Below, in pieces: positions 49,430 through 61,234 of a stretch of 64,000 nt of DNA. The stretch is taken from positions 124,001-188,000 of the forward strand of contig NZ_JACXBU010000007.1 in assembly GCF_014700075.1 (NCBI RefSeq). The letters run 5' to 3'. Below the pieces are notes generated by a model. The model saw nothing but the letters and a program-made list of their open reading frames with translations. It did no database searches and had not been told where the DNA came from. A program made the translations under genes and the position numbers. Numbering within the stretch: position 1 is the first letter of the stretch; each line of letters starts with the position of its first letter. Origin of the DNA: Pseudomonas sp. JM0905a (GTDB lineage: Bacteria; Pseudomonadota; Gammaproteobacteria; Pseudomonadales; Pseudomonadaceae).

Positions 49430-51373
49430 ATGATCACCACCCTGCTGATCGCCAACCGCGGCGAAATTGCCTGCCGCGTGATGCGCACCGCCAAGGCGCT
49501 GGGCATCCGAACCGTGGCCGTGCACAGCGCCATCGACCGCAACGCCCGCCATGTGCGCGAAGCCGATATCGCTGTCGACCTCGGCGGCGCCAAGCCGGCG
49601 GAAAGCTACCTGCTGGTGGACAAGCTGATCGCCGCCGCCAAGGCCAGCGGCGCCCAGGCCATCCACCCCGGCTACGGCTTCCTTTCGGAGAACGCCGGTT
49701 TCGCCCGCGCCATCGCCGATGCCGGCCTGATCTTCCTCGGTCCGCCGGCCACCGCCATCGACGCCATGGGCAGCAAGTCCGCCGCCAAGGCCCTGATGGA
49801 GGCCGCTGGCGTACCGCTGGTGCCCGGCTACCACGGCCAAGCCCAGGACCTGGAAACCTTCCGCACCGCCGCCGAGCGCATCGGCTACCCGGTGCTGCTG
49901 AAAGCCGCCGCCGGCGGTGGTGGCAAGGGCATGAAGGTCGTCGAGCGCGAAAGCGAGCTGGCCGAAGCCCTGGCCTCCGCCCAGCGCGAAGCCCAGTCCG
50001 CCTTCGGTGACTCGCGCATGCTGGTGGAGAAGTACGTCCTCAAGCCGCGCCACGTGGAAATCCAGGTGTTCGCCGACAGCCATGGCAACTGCCTGTACCT
50101 GAACGAGCGCGACTGCTCCATCCAGCGCCGTCACCAGAAGGTCGTCGAAGAAGCCCCCGCCCCCGGCCTCTCGCCGGAAATCCGCAAGGCCATGGGCGAG
50201 TCCGCCGTGCGCGCCGCCCAGGCCATCGGCTACGTGGGTGCCGGCACCGTGGAATTCCTGCTGGATGAACGCGGCGACTTCTTCTTCATGGAAATGAACA
50301 CCCGCCTGCAGGTGGAGCACCCGGTTACCGAAGCCATCACCGGCCTCGACCTGGTGGCCTGGCAGATTCGTGTCGCCCGTGGCGAAGCGCTGCCGATCAC
50401 CCAGGAGCAGGTGCCCCTGATCGGCCACGCCATCGAAGTGCGCCTGTATGCCGAAGACCCGGACCAGGACTTCCTGCCCGCCAGTGGCCGCCTCGCCCTC
50501 TACCGCGAAGCCTCCGCCGGCCCCGGCCGCCGCGTGGACAGCGGCGTAGCCGAAGGCGACGAAGTCTCCCCCTTCTACGACCCGATGCTGGCCAAGCTGA
50601 TCGCCTGGGGCGAGAACCGCGAGGAAGCCCGCCAGCGCCTGCTGGCCATGCTGGATGAAACCGCCGTGGGCGGCTTCAAGACCAACCTGGCCTTCCTGCG
50701 TCGCGTACTGGCCCACCCGGCCTTTGCCGATGCGGAACTGGACACCGGCTTCATCGCCCGTCACCAGGAGCAGCTGCTGCCCGCGCCGGCCGCCCTGCCC
50801 CCGGCCTTTTGGCAGGTGGCCGGTGAAGCCTTCCGCCAGAGCGAAGCCGAGCGCGTGCGCGGTGACGACCCACACTCGCCCTGGAGCCGCAACAGCGGCT
50901 GGCGCGCCGGCCTGCCGAACGAAACCGACCTGCACCTGACCTGCGGTGACGAACGTCAGGTCATTCGCCTGCGTGGCGCCGCCACCAGCCCGATCCAGCT
51001 CAAGGGCGAGCGGATCACCCTGGAGCAGGACGGCTTGCGTCGCCAGCACCTGGCTATCCGTCGCGGAGAAGACCTCTACCTGGAATGGGATGGCGAGCTG
51101 CGCAGCATCAGCCGCGTCGACCCGATCGAAGAAGTCGAAGCCAGCCACGCCCACCACGGCGGGCTGACGGCGCCCATGAACGGCAGTATCGTGCGCGTCC
51201 TGGTGGAAGCCGGGCAGAAGGTCGAAGCCGGCACCGCCCTGGTGGTGCTCGAAGCCATGAAGATGGAACACAGTATCCGCGCGCCCCACGACGGCGTGGT
51301 CAAGGCGCTGTATTGCAACGAGGGCGAGCTGGTCAACGAAGGCACCGCGCTGGTGGAGCTGGAAGAGGCCTGA
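49430..51373 (+). CDS. liuD: Methylcrotonyl-CoA carboxylase, biotin (alpha) subunit
   Basis: A 647-residue biotin enzyme. The biotin carboxylase domain is at ~1-445 (TTLLIANRGEIACRVMRTAK, GGGGKGMKVV, FFMEMNTRLQVEHPVTEAIT), followed by a linker/BT domain at ~450-570 and a C-terminal biotin carrier domain with Lys611 in VVLEAMKMEHSI. It loads biotin with CO2 using ATP and supplies LiuB. It is homologous in domain order to the N-terminal and C-terminal parts of the guanidine carboxylase at 26140, but lacks carboxyltransferase halves. AGGAG precedes the ATG. Confidence 0.97.
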   Translation: MITTLLIANRGEIACRVMRTAKALGIRTVAVHSAIDRNARHVREADIAVDLGGAKPAESYLLVDKLIAAAKASGAQAIHPGYGFLSENAGFARAIADAGLIFLGPPATAIDAMGSKSAAKALMEAAGVPLVPGYHGQAQDLETFRTAAERIGYPVLLKAAAGGGGKGMKVVERESELAEALASAQREAQSAFGDSRMLVEKYVLKPRHVEIQVFADSHGNCLYLNERDCSIQRRHQKVVEEAPAPGLSPEIRKAMGESAVRAAQAIGYVGAGTVEFLLDERGDFFFMEMNTRLQVEHPVTEAITGLDLVAWQIRVARGEALPITQEQVPLIGHAIEVRLYAEDPDQDFLPASGRLALYREASAGPGRRVDSGVAEGDEVSPFYDPMLAKLIAWGENREEARQRLLAMLDETAVGGFKTNLAFLRRVLAHPAFADAELDTGFIARHQEQLLPAPAALPPAFWQVAGEAFRQSEAERVRGDDPHSPWSRNSGWRAGLPNETDLHLTCGDERQVIRLRGAATSPIQLKGERITLEQDGLRRQHLAIRRGEDLYLEWDGELRSISRVDPIEEVEASHAHHGGLTAPMNGSIVRVLVEAGQKVEAGTALVVLEAMKMEHSIRAPHDGVVKALYCNEGELVNEGTALVELEEA

Positions 51374-51428
51374 TACGCGGTGTATTGATTGTTGGGCCTC
51401 GTTCCTCGGCACTAACCTACGCGAGTCC

Positions 51429-51460
51429 GTAGGTTGGGCTGAGCTCAGCGAAGCCCAACA
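51429..51460. repeat. GTAGGTTGGGC palindromic repeat between liuD and liuE
   Basis: GTAGGTTGGGCTGAGCTCAG followed by CGAAGCCCAAC forms a hairpin in the liuD-liuE gap. Two further copies facing each other are at 54285-54390. Confidence 0.8.
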
Positions 51461-51481
51461 CCCGAATCGAGAGATGACGCA

Positions 51482-52387
51482 ATGAACATTCCCCGCAAGG
51501 TCCGCCTGGTCGAAGTCGGCCCACGCGATGGCCTGCAGAACGAGAAGCAACCCATCAGCGTCGCGGACAAGGTGCGCCTGGTGGACGACCTCACCGCCGC
51601 CGGCCTCGGCTATGTCGAAGTCGGCAGTTTCGTCTCGCCCAAGTGGGTGCCGCAGATGGCAGGTTCCGCCGAGGTGTTCGCGCAGATCCAGCGCAAGGCC
51701 GGCGTGACCTACGCGGCCCTGGCACCGAACCTGAAGGGCTTCGACGCGGCCGTGGAATCCGGCGTGAAGGAAGTGGCGGTGTTCGCCGCCGCGTCCGAAT
51801 CCTTCTCGCAGAAGAACATCAACTGCTCCATCGCCGAGAGCCTGGAGCGTTTCGTGCCCGTGATGGAAGCCGCCAAGGCCAACGGCATCAGCGTGCGCGG
51901 CTATGTGTCCTGCGTGCTGGGCTGCCCCTATGACGGCGAGGTGCCCGCCGAACAGGTCGCCGCCGTCGCCGCCGAGCTGTACGCCATGGGCTGCTACGAA
52001 GTCTCCCTGGGCGACACCATCGGCACCGGCACCGCCGGCGCCACCCGCCATCTGATCAACGTGGTGGGCACCCGCGTGCCGCGCGACAAGCTCGCCGGCC
52101 ACTTCCACGACACCTTCGGCCAGGCCGTGGCGAACATCCACGCCAGCCTGCTGGAAGGCATCGCCGTGTTCGACAGCTCGGTCGCGGGACTCGGCGGCTG
52201 CCCCTACGCCAAGGGCGCCACCGGCAACGTCGCCACCGAAGACGTGCTCTACCTGCTCAATGGCATGGGCATCGAGACGGGTATCGACATGGACAAACTG
52301 GTGGACGCCGGCCAGCGCATCTGCGCCGTGCTCGGCAAGGAGAATGGCTCGCGGGTTGCGCGGGCGATTCTGGCGAAGCGGGGCTGA
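51482..52387 (+). CDS. liuE: Hydroxymethylglutaryl-CoA lyase
   Basis: A 301-residue TIM-barrel lyase. It has the N-terminal metal/catalytic motif VRLVEVGPRDGLQNE, the metal-binding GHFHDTFGQAVANI and the active-site cysteine loop VAGLGGCPYAKGATGNVATED. It cleaves HMG-CoA to acetyl-CoA and acetoacetate, the last liu step, and feeds the acetoacetate genes that follow. GAGAG lies upstream of the ATG. An inverted repeat just after the stop (52400-52426) may act as terminator. Confidence 0.97.
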   Translation: MNIPRKVRLVEVGPRDGLQNEKQPISVADKVRLVDDLTAAGLGYVEVGSFVSPKWVPQMAGSAEVFAQIQRKAGVTYAALAPNLKGFDAAVESGVKEVAVFAAASESFSQKNINCSIAESLERFVPVMEAAKANGISVRGYVSCVLGCPYDGEVPAEQVAAVAAELYAMGCYEVSLGDTIGTGTAGATRHLINVVGTRVPRDKLAGHFHDTFGQAVANIHASLLEGIAVFDSSVAGLGGCPYAKGATGNVATEDVLYLLNGMGIETGIDMDKLVDAGQRICAVLGKENGSRVARAILAKRG

Positions 52388-52399
52388 CCTCAGCTCGCG

Positions 52400-52626
52400 A
52401 TTCGCCCCTTTTTTGCGGGGGCGAATTCATTCGCAAAGGAGCGCGCAGCGCTCCCGGCTGGGTTCACATTGCAAGTCTGGCGAGTGGATGGACATTTCCC
52501 CCGCACCCCAACCCTCTCCCTCAGGGAGAGGGGGCTGTCCGTGCGACCGGGTCACCGGCGTGCAAACATACACCAGGCGCGAGTCACCCCTCGCCCTCGG
52601 GGAGAGGGGCCGGGGGTGAGGGAAGC
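52400..52626. repeat. Cluster of inverted repeats at the convergent end of the liu operon
   Basis: ATTCGCCCC at 52400-52408 pairs with GGGGCGAAT at 52418-52426 around a T-rich loop and could stop transcription. A GCGAATTCATTCGC copy overlaps it at 52421-52435. CCCTCTCCC-type palindromes lie at 52503-52534 and 52583-52624. The stretch separates liuE from the convergent transporter gene and contains no gene. Confidence 0.75.
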
Positions 52627-52637
52627 TCCGGCTGACC

Positions 52638-54056
52638 TCAAGGCATCACCGGCGGCACATACGTCAGCGTCGCACCCAACGCCCACAGCAGCACCATCAC
52701 CAGCGGGATATGCACCAGCAACTGGACGAAGGAAAAGCCGATCAGGTCGCGCGCCTTCAGGCCCAGCACGCCCAACAGCGGCAGCATGTAGAAGGGGTTG
52801 ATCAGGTTCGGCAGCGCCTCGGCGGCGTTGTAGATCTGCACCGACCAGCCCAGGTGGTACTGCAGCTCGTTGGCCACTTGCATCACGTAGGGCGCCTCGA
52901 TGATCCACTTGCCACCACCGGACGGGATGAAGAAGCCCAGCACGGCCGAGTACACGCCCATCAGCAGCGCATAGGTGTCGTGGTTGGCGATCTGCACGAA
53001 GAAGGTGGAGATGTGGTGCGCCAGGGTCTGGCCGTCGCTGCCGTTGACGGTGGTCATGATGGCGGCGATGGAGCCGTACAAGGGGAACTGGATCAGCACG
53101 CCGGTGGTGGTCGGCACGGCGCGGGCCACGGCGTCGAGGAAGCTGCGCGGGCGCCAGTGCAGCAGCGCGCCTGCCATGATGAACAGCAGGTTGTAGGTGT
53201 TCAGGCCGGAGATGGCGGTGATCGCCGGTTTGCTGGCGAACTCCTGGGCCAGCCAGCCGCCGGCCAGGGCCACCAGCAGGATGATCAGCAGCGGGCTGTG
53301 TTCCAGCCATTCGCCCGGACGGGTCGGCTTGACCTGGGGCGGCGCGGTGAAGCTCGGGTCCACACCACAGGCCTTGGCGTCACGGGCGCTGGCGGCGCTC
53401 GGGGCGGTCATGTAGGCGATCACCAGGGACACCACGATCAGCGCCAGCAGCATCACGCCCGACTGCCAGAGGAAGATGGTTTCGGTGAAGGGAATGACGC
53501 CGGTGATGGCAAGAATCGACGGCGGCAGGCTGGCCGGGTTGGCCTGCAGCTGCGCGGCCGAGGAAGACAGGCCCAATGCCCAGACGGCGCCAAGGCCCAG
53601 GTAGGCGGCGGCACCGGCGGCGCGGTAGTCCATCTTCAGCTCTTCACGGCGAGCCAGGGCGCGTACCAGCAGGCCGCCAAACACCAGGGACAGGCCCCAG
53701 TTGAGCAGCGACGCGACCATGGAAATCAGCGCCACCCAGCACACAGCCGAGCGGCCGTTCTTCGGCACGCGGGCCAGCAAGTCGATCAGCCGCGAGGCCG
53801 GGCCGGAGCTGGCGACTACGTAGCCACCGATGACCACGAAGGCCATCTGCATGGTGAAGGGAATCAGGCTCCAGAATCCGTCGCCAAAGGCCTTGGCGGC
53901 CTGGCTGGCCGGAGCGCCCATGCCCAGGGCAGCGACGGTGACCAGCAGTACGGCAACTGCGGCGAAGACCCAGGAATCGGGGAACCAGCGTTCCGCCCAG
54001 GCGGAGCAGCGCATGGCAAAGCGGGCTGAACGGCTTTCTTGAAGTGTGGTGGCCAT
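52638..54056 (-). CDS. Short-chain fatty acid (acetoacetate/butyrate) transporter, AtoE family
   Basis: A 472-residue inner-membrane transporter with about 11-12 helices. It carries AtoE-family signatures such as SLIPFTMQMAFVVIGGYVVA, NWGLSLVFGGLLVRALAR, and IPSGGGKWIIEAPYVMQVA followed by GWSVQIYNAAEALPNLINPF. It probably takes up acetoacetate or short-chain acids. It resembles the P. aeruginosa PA2002-type gene next to atoB and the dhc genes. The start at 54056 is preferred (GAGGTACCCG upstream) over an ATG at 54089. It is separated from atoB by a 340-base repeat region, so it may have its own promoter. Confidence 0.9.
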   Translation of the reverse strand: MATTLQESRSARFAMRCSAWAERWFPDSWVFAAVAVLLVTVAALGMGAPASQAAKAFGDGFWSLIPFTMQMAFVVIGGYVVASSGPASRLIDLLARVPKNGRSAVCWVALISMVASLLNWGLSLVFGGLLVRALARREELKMDYRAAGAAAYLGLGAVWALGLSSSAAQLQANPASLPPSILAITGVIPFTETIFLWQSGVMLLALIVVSLVIAYMTAPSAASARDAKACGVDPSFTAPPQVKPTRPGEWLEHSPLLIILLVALAGGWLAQEFASKPAITAISGLNTYNLLFIMAGALLHWRPRSFLDAVARAVPTTTGVLIQFPLYGSIAAIMTTVNGSDGQTLAHHISTFFVQIANHDTYALLMGVYSAVLGFFIPSGGGKWIIEAPYVMQVANELQYHLGWSVQIYNAAEALPNLINPFYMLPLLGVLGLKARDLIGFSFVQLLVHIPLVMVLLWALGATLTYVPPVMP

Positions 54057-54284
54057 CGGGTACCTCGGGAGTGTTGTTTTTATCGGCATTCACCTAGCCA
54101 GGGCCGGGTGCCGGGACAGTGGTCTTGAAAAGAATCCGAGGGTCTTTGCCCTCTTTTCTGTCTGAAACGACGACGCCACGCCCGGCAGGGGCATGGTGAG
54201 GTCTGGTGCCCGTGACCTTTCAGTCTTGGGCTCATGCGTGATGGCTTGCGTGGACCTGGACATGGCAGGTCCGCTTTATTTTTT

Positions 54285-54390
54285 GTAGGTTGGGCTGAGC
54301 TACGCGAAGCCCAACGCTGGGTTTGCAACCTGTCTCACTGCTCAATGAGAGTGCGACCGTTGGGCTTCGCTGCGCTCTGCCCAACCTACG
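54285..54390. repeat. Facing pair of GTAGGTTGGGC repeats
   Basis: The copy at 54285-54315 is followed by an inverted copy at 54359-54390, with about 43 bases between them. They fill much of the 343-base gap (54057-54399) between atoB and the transporter gene. The rest of the gap holds no gene. Confidence 0.85.
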
Positions 54391-54399
54391 GGTATGGAA

Positions 54400-55578
54400 C
54401 TAGCGCTCGATGGCCAGGGCTACGCCCATGCCGCCGCCGATGCACAGGGTCGCCAGCCCCTTCTTCGCGTCGCGCTTGATCATTTCGTGCAGCAGGCTGA
54501 CCAGCACACGGCAGCCGGAGGCACCGATGGGGTGGCCGAGAGCAATGGCGCCGCCGTTGACGTTGACCTTGGCCATGTCCCAGCCCAGCTCCTTGCTGAC
54601 CGACAGGGACTGCGCGGCGAAAGCTTCGTTGGCTTCGATCAGGTCGAGATCGTCGAGGCTCCAGCCGGCCTTGTCCAGGCAACGACGGGTAGCAGTGACC
54701 GGGCCGATGCCCATGATCGCCGGATCGACACCGGAGTTGGCGTAGCCAGCGATGCGGGCCAGCACCGGCAGGCCCAGGGACTTGGCCTTCTCGGCGCTCA
54801 TCAGCACAACAGCAGCGGCGCCGTCGTTGATGGTGGAGGCGTTGCCAGCGGTAACGCTGCCGTCCTTCTTGAAGGCGGGCTTCAGCTTGGCGAGGGAGTC
54901 GGCGGTGGTGCCGGCGCGCGGGCCTTCGTCGGTATCGAAGGCGACCGGATCACCCTTCTTCTGCGGAATCAGGATGGGAGTGATCTCATCCTTGAAGCGG
55001 CCGGCCTCGATGGCGGCGGCGGCTTTCTGCTGGGAAGCGGCGGCAAAGGCGTCCTGCTGTTCGCGGGTCAGGCCGTACTTCTCCACCAGATTCTCGGCAG
55101 TGACGCCCATGTGGTAGTTGTTGAAGGCATCGGTCAGGCCGTCGTGGATCATGGTGTCCAGCGCCTTGGCGTGGCCCATGCGCATGCCGGTACGGGCGGC
55201 CGGAAGGATATAGGGGGCCAGGCTCATGTTTTCCTGGCCGCCGGCGATGATCACCTCGGCATCACCGCAACGGATGGCCTGGATGCCCAGGTGCAGGGCC
55301 TTGAGACCGGAGCCGCAGAGTTTGTTCAGGCTCATGGCCGGTACCGCATGGGGCAGGCCGGCGAGGACGGCGGCCTGGCGCGCCGGGTTCTGGCCAGCGC
55401 CGGCGGTGAGGACCTGGCCGAGGATCACTTCATCGATCTGCTCGCCCTTGAGGCCGGTCTGTTCCAGCAGCTGGCGGATCACGGCAGCGCCCAGTTCATG
55501 GGCGGGAATGTTGGCCAGCGCGCCCTGGAAGCTACCGATGGCAGTGCGGGTGGCGGCAACGATTACGACGTCTTGCAT
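54400..55578 (-). CDS. atoB: Acetyl-CoA acetyltransferase (thiolase II)
   Basis: A 392-residue biosynthetic/acetoacetyl-type thiolase. The acylated Cys is in [15 protein letters not shown] (near residue 89), the general-base His in [17 protein letters not shown] (near 349) and the second Cys in [18 protein letters not shown] (near 379). It splits acetoacetyl-CoA with CoA into two acetyl-CoA. It reads leftward, 161 bases after the CoA-transferase beta subunit, with a strong terminator between them, so part of its transcription may come from its own promoter. Confidence 0.96.
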   Translation of the reverse strand: MQDVVIVAATRTAIGSFQGALANIPAHELGAAVIRQLLEQTGLKGEQIDEVILGQVLTAGAGQNPARQAAVLAGLPHAVPAMSLNKLCGSGLKALHLGIQAIRCGDAEVIIAGGQENMSLAPYILPAARTGMRMGHAKALDTMIHDGLTDAFNNYHMGVTAENLVEKYGLTREQQDAFAAASQQKAAAAIEAGRFKDEITPILIPQKKGDPVAFDTDEGPRAGTTADSLAKLKPAFKKDGSVTAGNASTINDGAAAVVLMSAEKAKSLGLPVLARIAGYANSGVDPAIMGIGPVTATRRCLDKAGWSLDDLDLIEANEAFAAQSLSVSKELGWDMAKVNVNGGAIALGHPIGASGCRVLVSLLHEMIKRDAKKGLATLCIGGGMGVALAIER

Positions 55579-55688
55579 GTTGGTTTCTCCTGGGCCGCAG
55601 AGGTTCGGACCACGACTGTTGGGTTTCGCTCCGCTCGCGGAACGCCGCCCGAACCATCGTGCGGTTCACGAACGCAGCAAATAAAAGA

Positions 55689-55731
55689 CCGTCCCGAAGG
55701 AGACCGTGCGTGGTGGTCTCCTGCGGGACGG
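55689..55731 (-). terminator. Intrinsic terminator after the CoA-transferase genes
   Basis: A 17-base stem with one mismatch joins 55689-55705 to 55715-55731 across a nine-base loop. To its left is an A-rich run, giving T-rich RNA in leftward transcription. It follows dhcB by nine bases and should reduce readthrough into atoB. Confidence 0.85.
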
Positions 55732-55739
55732 CAGAGCAA

Positions 55740-56396
55740 TCAGAAAGTCATTTCAACCACATCGTCCGGGACGATCAGGCGGCCGGCGGTCTTCTCGGCG
55801 ATCTCGGCGATGCTCACGCCGGGCGCGGTTTCACGCAGGATGAAGGCGCCGTTCTCGATCTCCAGGTAGGCCAGGTCGGTCAGCACCTTGCGGATGCAGC
55901 CGGCACCGGTCAGCGGCAGCGAGCAGCTTTCCAGCAGCTTGGACTCACCGTCCTTGGAGGCGTGGGTCATGGTGACGATGATGTTTTCCGCGCCGGCCAC
56001 CAGGTCCATGGCGCCGCCCATGCCCTTGACCAGCTTGCCCGGGACCATCCAGGAGGCGATGTTGCCCTGCACGTCCACTTCGAACGCGCCGAGTACGGTG
56101 AGGTCCACGTGGCCGCCGCGGATCATCGCGAAGGATTCGGCGGAGGAGAAGATCGAAGCACCCTTCACCGCGGTGACGGTCTGCTTGCCGGCGTTGATCA
56201 TGTCGGCATCGACTTCATCTTCAGTGGGGAAGGCGCCCATGCCCAGCAGTCCGTTCTCGGACTGCAGCATCACTTGCATGCCTTCAGGTACGTAGTTGGC
56301 GACCAGGGTCGGAATGCCGATACCCAGGTTCACGTAGTAGCCATCTTTCAGTTCGCGGGCCACGCGCTGGGCCATCTGTTCGCGGGTCAGTGCCAT
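55740..56396 (-). CDS. dhcB: 3-oxoacid CoA-transferase, beta subunit (DhcB/AtoA-like)
   Basis: A 218-residue subunit with the catalytic-Glu motif MLQSENGLLGMGAFP, the opening YYVNLGIGIPTLVANY and GGHVDLTVLGAFEVD. With the alpha subunit it moves CoA from a donor such as succinyl-CoA or acetyl-CoA to acetoacetate or, in the P. aeruginosa Dhc version, to dehydrocarnitine. The order dhcA-dhcB-atoB with a divergent LysR gene matches the dhc locus, but carnitine genes are absent here, so acetoacetate linked to leucine breakdown is at least as likely. It lies 30 bases after the alpha subunit. Confidence 0.9.
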   Translation of the reverse strand: MALTREQMAQRVARELKDGYYVNLGIGIPTLVANYVPEGMQVMLQSENGLLGMGAFPTEDEVDADMINAGKQTVTAVKGASIFSSAESFAMIRGGHVDLTVLGAFEVDVQGNIASWMVPGKLVKGMGGAMDLVAGAENIIVTMTHASKDGESKLLESCSLPLTGAGCIRKVLTDLAYLEIENGAFILRETAPGVSIAEIAEKTAGRLIVPDDVVEMTF

Positions 56397-56426
56397 GTCG
56401 GTTTCCTCGAATTCTTCTTGTCGTGA

Positions 56427-57125
56427 TCAGGAGCGGACGGTGCGCTTTTCGATGCGCTTCTCGAAGGTCCCGCAAATGACGCGGTCAACGTAGATGCCCG
56501 GCGTGTGGATGTGCGCAGGGTCCAGTTCGCCCGGCTCGACGATTTCTTCCACCTCGACCACGGTGATCCGGCCGGCAGTGGCCGCCAGCGGGTTGAAGTT
56601 CTGCGCGGTGTGGCGGTAGATCACGTTGCCGAAGTGGTCGGCCTTCCAGCCTTTGACGATTGCGAAGTCGCCAGTAATCGACGGCTCGAGGATGTACTTG
56701 CGGCCGTTGAACTCACGCACTTCCTTGCCTTCGGCAATCGGAGTGCCGTAGCCGGTGGCGGTGAAGAAGGCCGGGATGCCGGCACCACCTGCGCGCATCT
56801 TCTCGGCGAGAGTGCCTTGCGGGGTCAGTTCGACTTCCAGTTCACCACTCAGCAATTGCTGCTCGAACAGGGCGTTTTCGCCGACGTAGGAGGCGATCAT
56901 CTTGCGGATCTGGCGGTCTTCGAGCAGCACGCCCAGGCCGAAACCATCGATGCCGCAGTTGTTGGAAACCACGGTGAGGCCCTTGACGCCACGACGGCGG
57001 ATCTCGGCGATCAGGTTCTCGGGGATGCCACAGATGCCGAAACCACCGGCCAGGACGGTCATGTTGTCTGTCAGCCCGTCCAGGGCTTCCTCGTAGCTGT
57101 ATACGCGCTTGTCGAGTCCACTCAT
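56427..57125 (-). CDS. dhcA: 3-oxoacid CoA-transferase, alpha subunit (DhcA/AtoD-like)
   Basis: A 232-residue subunit with the glycine-rich CoA-binding motif [34 protein letters not shown] and [19 protein letters not shown]. It pairs with the beta subunit directly downstream. The start is placed at the ATG 57125 (reading [15 protein letters not shown]), matching relatives; an ATG two codons earlier at 57131 is closer to GAGG and could also be used. The divergent LysR gene begins 128 bases away, and the intervening AT-rich DNA has likely operator sites. Confidence 0.92.
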   Translation of the reverse strand: MSGLDKRVYSYEEALDGLTDNMTVLAGGFGICGIPENLIAEIRRRGVKGLTVVSNNCGIDGFGLGVLLEDRQIRKMIASYVGENALFEQQLLSGELEVELTPQGTLAEKMRAGGAGIPAFFTATGYGTPIAEGKEVREFNGRKYILEPSITGDFAIVKGWKADHFGNVIYRHTAQNFNPLAATAGRITVVEVEEIVEPGELDPAHIHTPGIYVDRVICGTFEKRIEKRTVRS

Positions 57126-57198
57126 GCTCATGTGCCTCTTTGTCTTTATTGGTCGCGGCGGAGATACCGCCGTTGAGTGGGTCAGAGCTTCTCCCGCG

Positions 57199-57245
57199 CA
57201 AACTGATTTGTTAAGTTTGTTTTTCCTAATAATTAATAAGCAAAC
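57199..57245. promoter_or_regulatory. Candidate LysR-type operator between dhcA and dhcR
   Basis: This short AT-rich island in a GC-rich region contains CAAACTGATTTG (57199-57210), an interrupted palindrome, and a second pair, GTTTG at 57215-57219 with CAAAC at 57241-57245. Such sites in a divergent gap are typical of LysR regulators that control themselves and the neighbouring operon. Exact promoter elements were not assigned. Confidence 0.5.
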
Positions 57246-57252
57246 CAAATCA

Positions 57253-58161
57253 ATGACCATCAAGCAGTTGCGCGCCTTCCTCGCCGTGGCGCAGAGCCTG
57301 AGCTTCGCCCAGGCCTGTGAGCGGTTGCACCTGTCCCAGCCAGCCCTCTCCCTGGCAATCAAGAACCTGGAAGATTCCCTCGGTGGCCAACTACTGGTGC
57401 GCACCACCCGCAGTGTCGCTCTGACGCCCGAGGGCGAAACGCTGTTGCCCATCGCCCGGCGCCTGCTGGCGGACTGGGACAACGCCGAGGAGCTGCTGCG
57501 CCAGCACTTCACTCTGCAGCTGGGCAAGGTTTCCATCGCCGCCATGCCCTCTTTCGCCGGCAACTTGCTGCCGGCAGCACTCAAGGCCTTCCGCGACCAG
57601 CATCCCAAGGTCAACGTGGCGGTGCATGACGTGATCAACGAGCAGGTGCTGGAGATGGTGCGCAACCGGCGGGTGGAACTGGGCATCGCCTTTGAGCCGG
57701 AGTCCCTCGACGGCCTGGATTTCATGCCCTTCTACACCGACCGCTTCGTTGCCGTGGTACCCGCCGGCTGCGAACTGGCGCAGCGCGCCGAAATCGGCTG
57801 GAAAGAACTGCTGCAGGGCAACTTCATCACCCTGCAGCGCCCTTCGGCCGTGCGCCTGATGCTCGAACAAGTGCTCGCGCCGCAGCACGGCCGCCTGCCG
57901 GTCGCCTTCGAGAGCCACCAGTTGGTGACCGTGGGCCGGATGGTGGCCCAGGGGCTGGGCGTCAGCGCCGTGCCCAGCCTGTGCATCCAGCAGATGGAAG
58001 AGCTCGGTGCCCGCTGCATCGCCCTGCACAGCCCGCAGGTGGAACGCCGCGTGGGCCTCTTTCGGCTGGCCGAGCACCAGCTCTCCACCGCCGCCCAGGC
58101 CCTTAGCGACGTACTGCTGAACGCCCACGACTGGAGCCGCATGGACCTGCCCCGGCCCTGA
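57253..58161 (+). CDS. dhcR: LysR-family regulator (DhcR-like)
   Basis: A 302-residue LysR protein. The winged HTH is at residues 1-62 ([40 protein letters not shown]), and the effector domain at ~90-295 begins [19 protein letters not shown]. It is divergent from dhcA and 61 bases upstream of the acetoacetyl-CoA synthetase gene on the same strand, an arrangement like PA1998/PA1997 of P. aeruginosa. It probably senses acetoacetate-like acids or their CoA esters; this is inference. The start at 57253 has a weak ribosome site. Confidence 0.88.
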   Translation: MTIKQLRAFLAVAQSLSFAQACERLHLSQPALSLAIKNLEDSLGGQLLVRTTRSVALTPEGETLLPIARRLLADWDNAEELLRQHFTLQLGKVSIAAMPSFAGNLLPAALKAFRDQHPKVNVAVHDVINEQVLEMVRNRRVELGIAFEPESLDGLDFMPFYTDRFVAVVPAGCELAQRAEIGWKELLQGNFITLQRPSAVRLMLEQVLAPQHGRLPVAFESHQLVTVGRMVAQGLGVSAVPSLCIQQMEELGARCIALHSPQVERRVGLFRLAEHQLSTAAQALSDVLLNAHDWSRMDLPRP

Positions 58162-58222
58162 GCCAGGGCCTATGCTGAATAGCAACCGGATGACCCACGT
58201 CTCGCCAGATGAGGATGCGCAG

Positions 58223-60178
<1,956 letters not shown>

Positions 60179-60403
60179 AGGGGCCGCGCGCACATCCTCA
60201 GGGGGTCGCCTTGTAGGGTGGGCTTTAGCCCACAGCTGACCCGCAATGGTGGGCTGAAGCCCACCCCACGGAGTAAAGGCCGAACACTTGTAGGGGCGAA
60301 TTCATTCGCCAACCGGGCCGAAGGTCCGGCCTGCAATTCCTCAGGGGGCAGCTGCGCCGCCCTTGTCGATTGAAATCGACCCTACAGAAGCGCGTATCGC
60401 ATC
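60179..60403. repeat. Dense repeat cluster between convergent genes
   Basis: The gap holds a GTAGGGTGGGCTTTAGCCCA-type element at 60213-60233 with a facing copy near 60247-60268, and a GTAGGGGCGAATTCATTCGC copy at about 60290-60315 whose opposite-facing partner is degraded near 60365-60385. No gene is present. The elements may serve as bidirectional terminators for the ligase and DJ-1 genes. Confidence 0.8.
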
Positions 60404-61000
60404 TTATAGATACGGCCGAATCACACCCAGCGCCCGCTCCACATAGGCCTCTTTCTCGCCCACCGGCGCCACGTAGTGCAACACCGAGGCAGCGGCGTCC
60501 TCGCCGGCCAGCTTGGCGATCGCCCAGGCTGCCAGGTAGGGGGCGGACAAGCAGCCGCCGGCGGTCGCGAGGTTGCCGCTGGCGAAGAAAGGCTGATCCA
60601 GCACCCGCACGCCGGCCTCGATCACCCAGGGCTTGGTGGTGAGGTCGGTACAGGCCGGCAGGTTGTCGAGCAGGCCGAGTTTGGCCATGAGCAAGGCGCC
60701 GGAGCACTGCGAGCCGATCAGTTGGCGTTGCGGGTCCAGTTGCAGGCGGTCGAGGATGTTGCGGTCCTTGGCAATGTCGCGGGTCAGGATGCCGCTGCCG
60801 AACAGCACCACGTCGGCGCTGTTGGCGTACTCCAGCGGCTGCTGGGCCTGGACACGCACGCCGTTCATGGAAGTCACCCAGTCGCTGGGCGCAGTGATCT
60901 CCGCCTGCCAGCCCTGCCCGCGCATGCGGTTGAGCATGGCAGCGGCCACGAAGGAATCCAGTTCGTTGAAACCTTCGAATGTCAGTACGGCAATTCGCAT
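60404..61000 (-). CDS. DJ-1/PfpI family protein
   Basis: A 198-residue single-domain protein of the class I glutamine amidotransferase-like/DJ-1 fold. The nucleophile-elbow Cys99 lies in LIGSQCSGALLMAKLGLLDN, and FNELDSFVAAAMLN provides the early acidic residue common to the family. No AraC domain follows, unlike the GlxA-type protein at 14188. Members range from glyoxalase-like and isonitrile hydratase enzymes to stress chaperones, and the sequence does not decide between them. The start at 61000 has GGAGG five bases upstream. Confidence 0.85.
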   Translation of the reverse strand: MRIAVLTFEGFNELDSFVAAAMLNRMRGQGWQAEITAPSDWVTSMNGVRVQAQQPLEYANSADVVLFGSGILTRDIAKDRNILDRLQLDPQRQLIGSQCSGALLMAKLGLLDNLPACTDLTTKPWVIEAGVRVLDQPFFASGNLATAGGCLSAPYLAAWAIAKLAGEDAAASVLHYVAPVGEKEAYVERALGVIRPYL

Positions 61001-61133
61001 CACGACCTCCCGGATCGCATGGGTGCATGCAGCGAATCTATGCGGGCTGCGGAACGGCCGCTATGTACAGACGAATTTAAATTTGGCGATACAGGTCGGG
61101 CGGTGTTTGGCTGGAATCGGCCGTGAATATTTC

Positions 61134-61229
61134 TGTGGGGGCGAATTCATTCGCTGACCGGACCGCAGGTTCGGCCATGGACGCCCTGGGGCTGCTGCGC
61201 TGCCCTTAGCGATTGAAATCGCCCCCACA
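61134..61229. repeat. Facing pair of GCGAATTCATTCGC-family repeats
   Basis: A copy at 61134-61154 (TGTGGGGGCGAATTCATTCG) faces a diverged inverted copy at 61207-61229 (ending ATCGCCCCCACA). They lie between the DJ-1 gene and the end of the PilU-like gene. Confidence 0.8.
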
Positions 61230-61234
61230 ACGAA

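Noticed and set aside
49325-52141. 938-codon minus-strand open frame opposite liuD and liuE
   Set aside because: Antisense shadow of conserved biotin carboxylase and HMG-CoA lyase genes; no domain signature.
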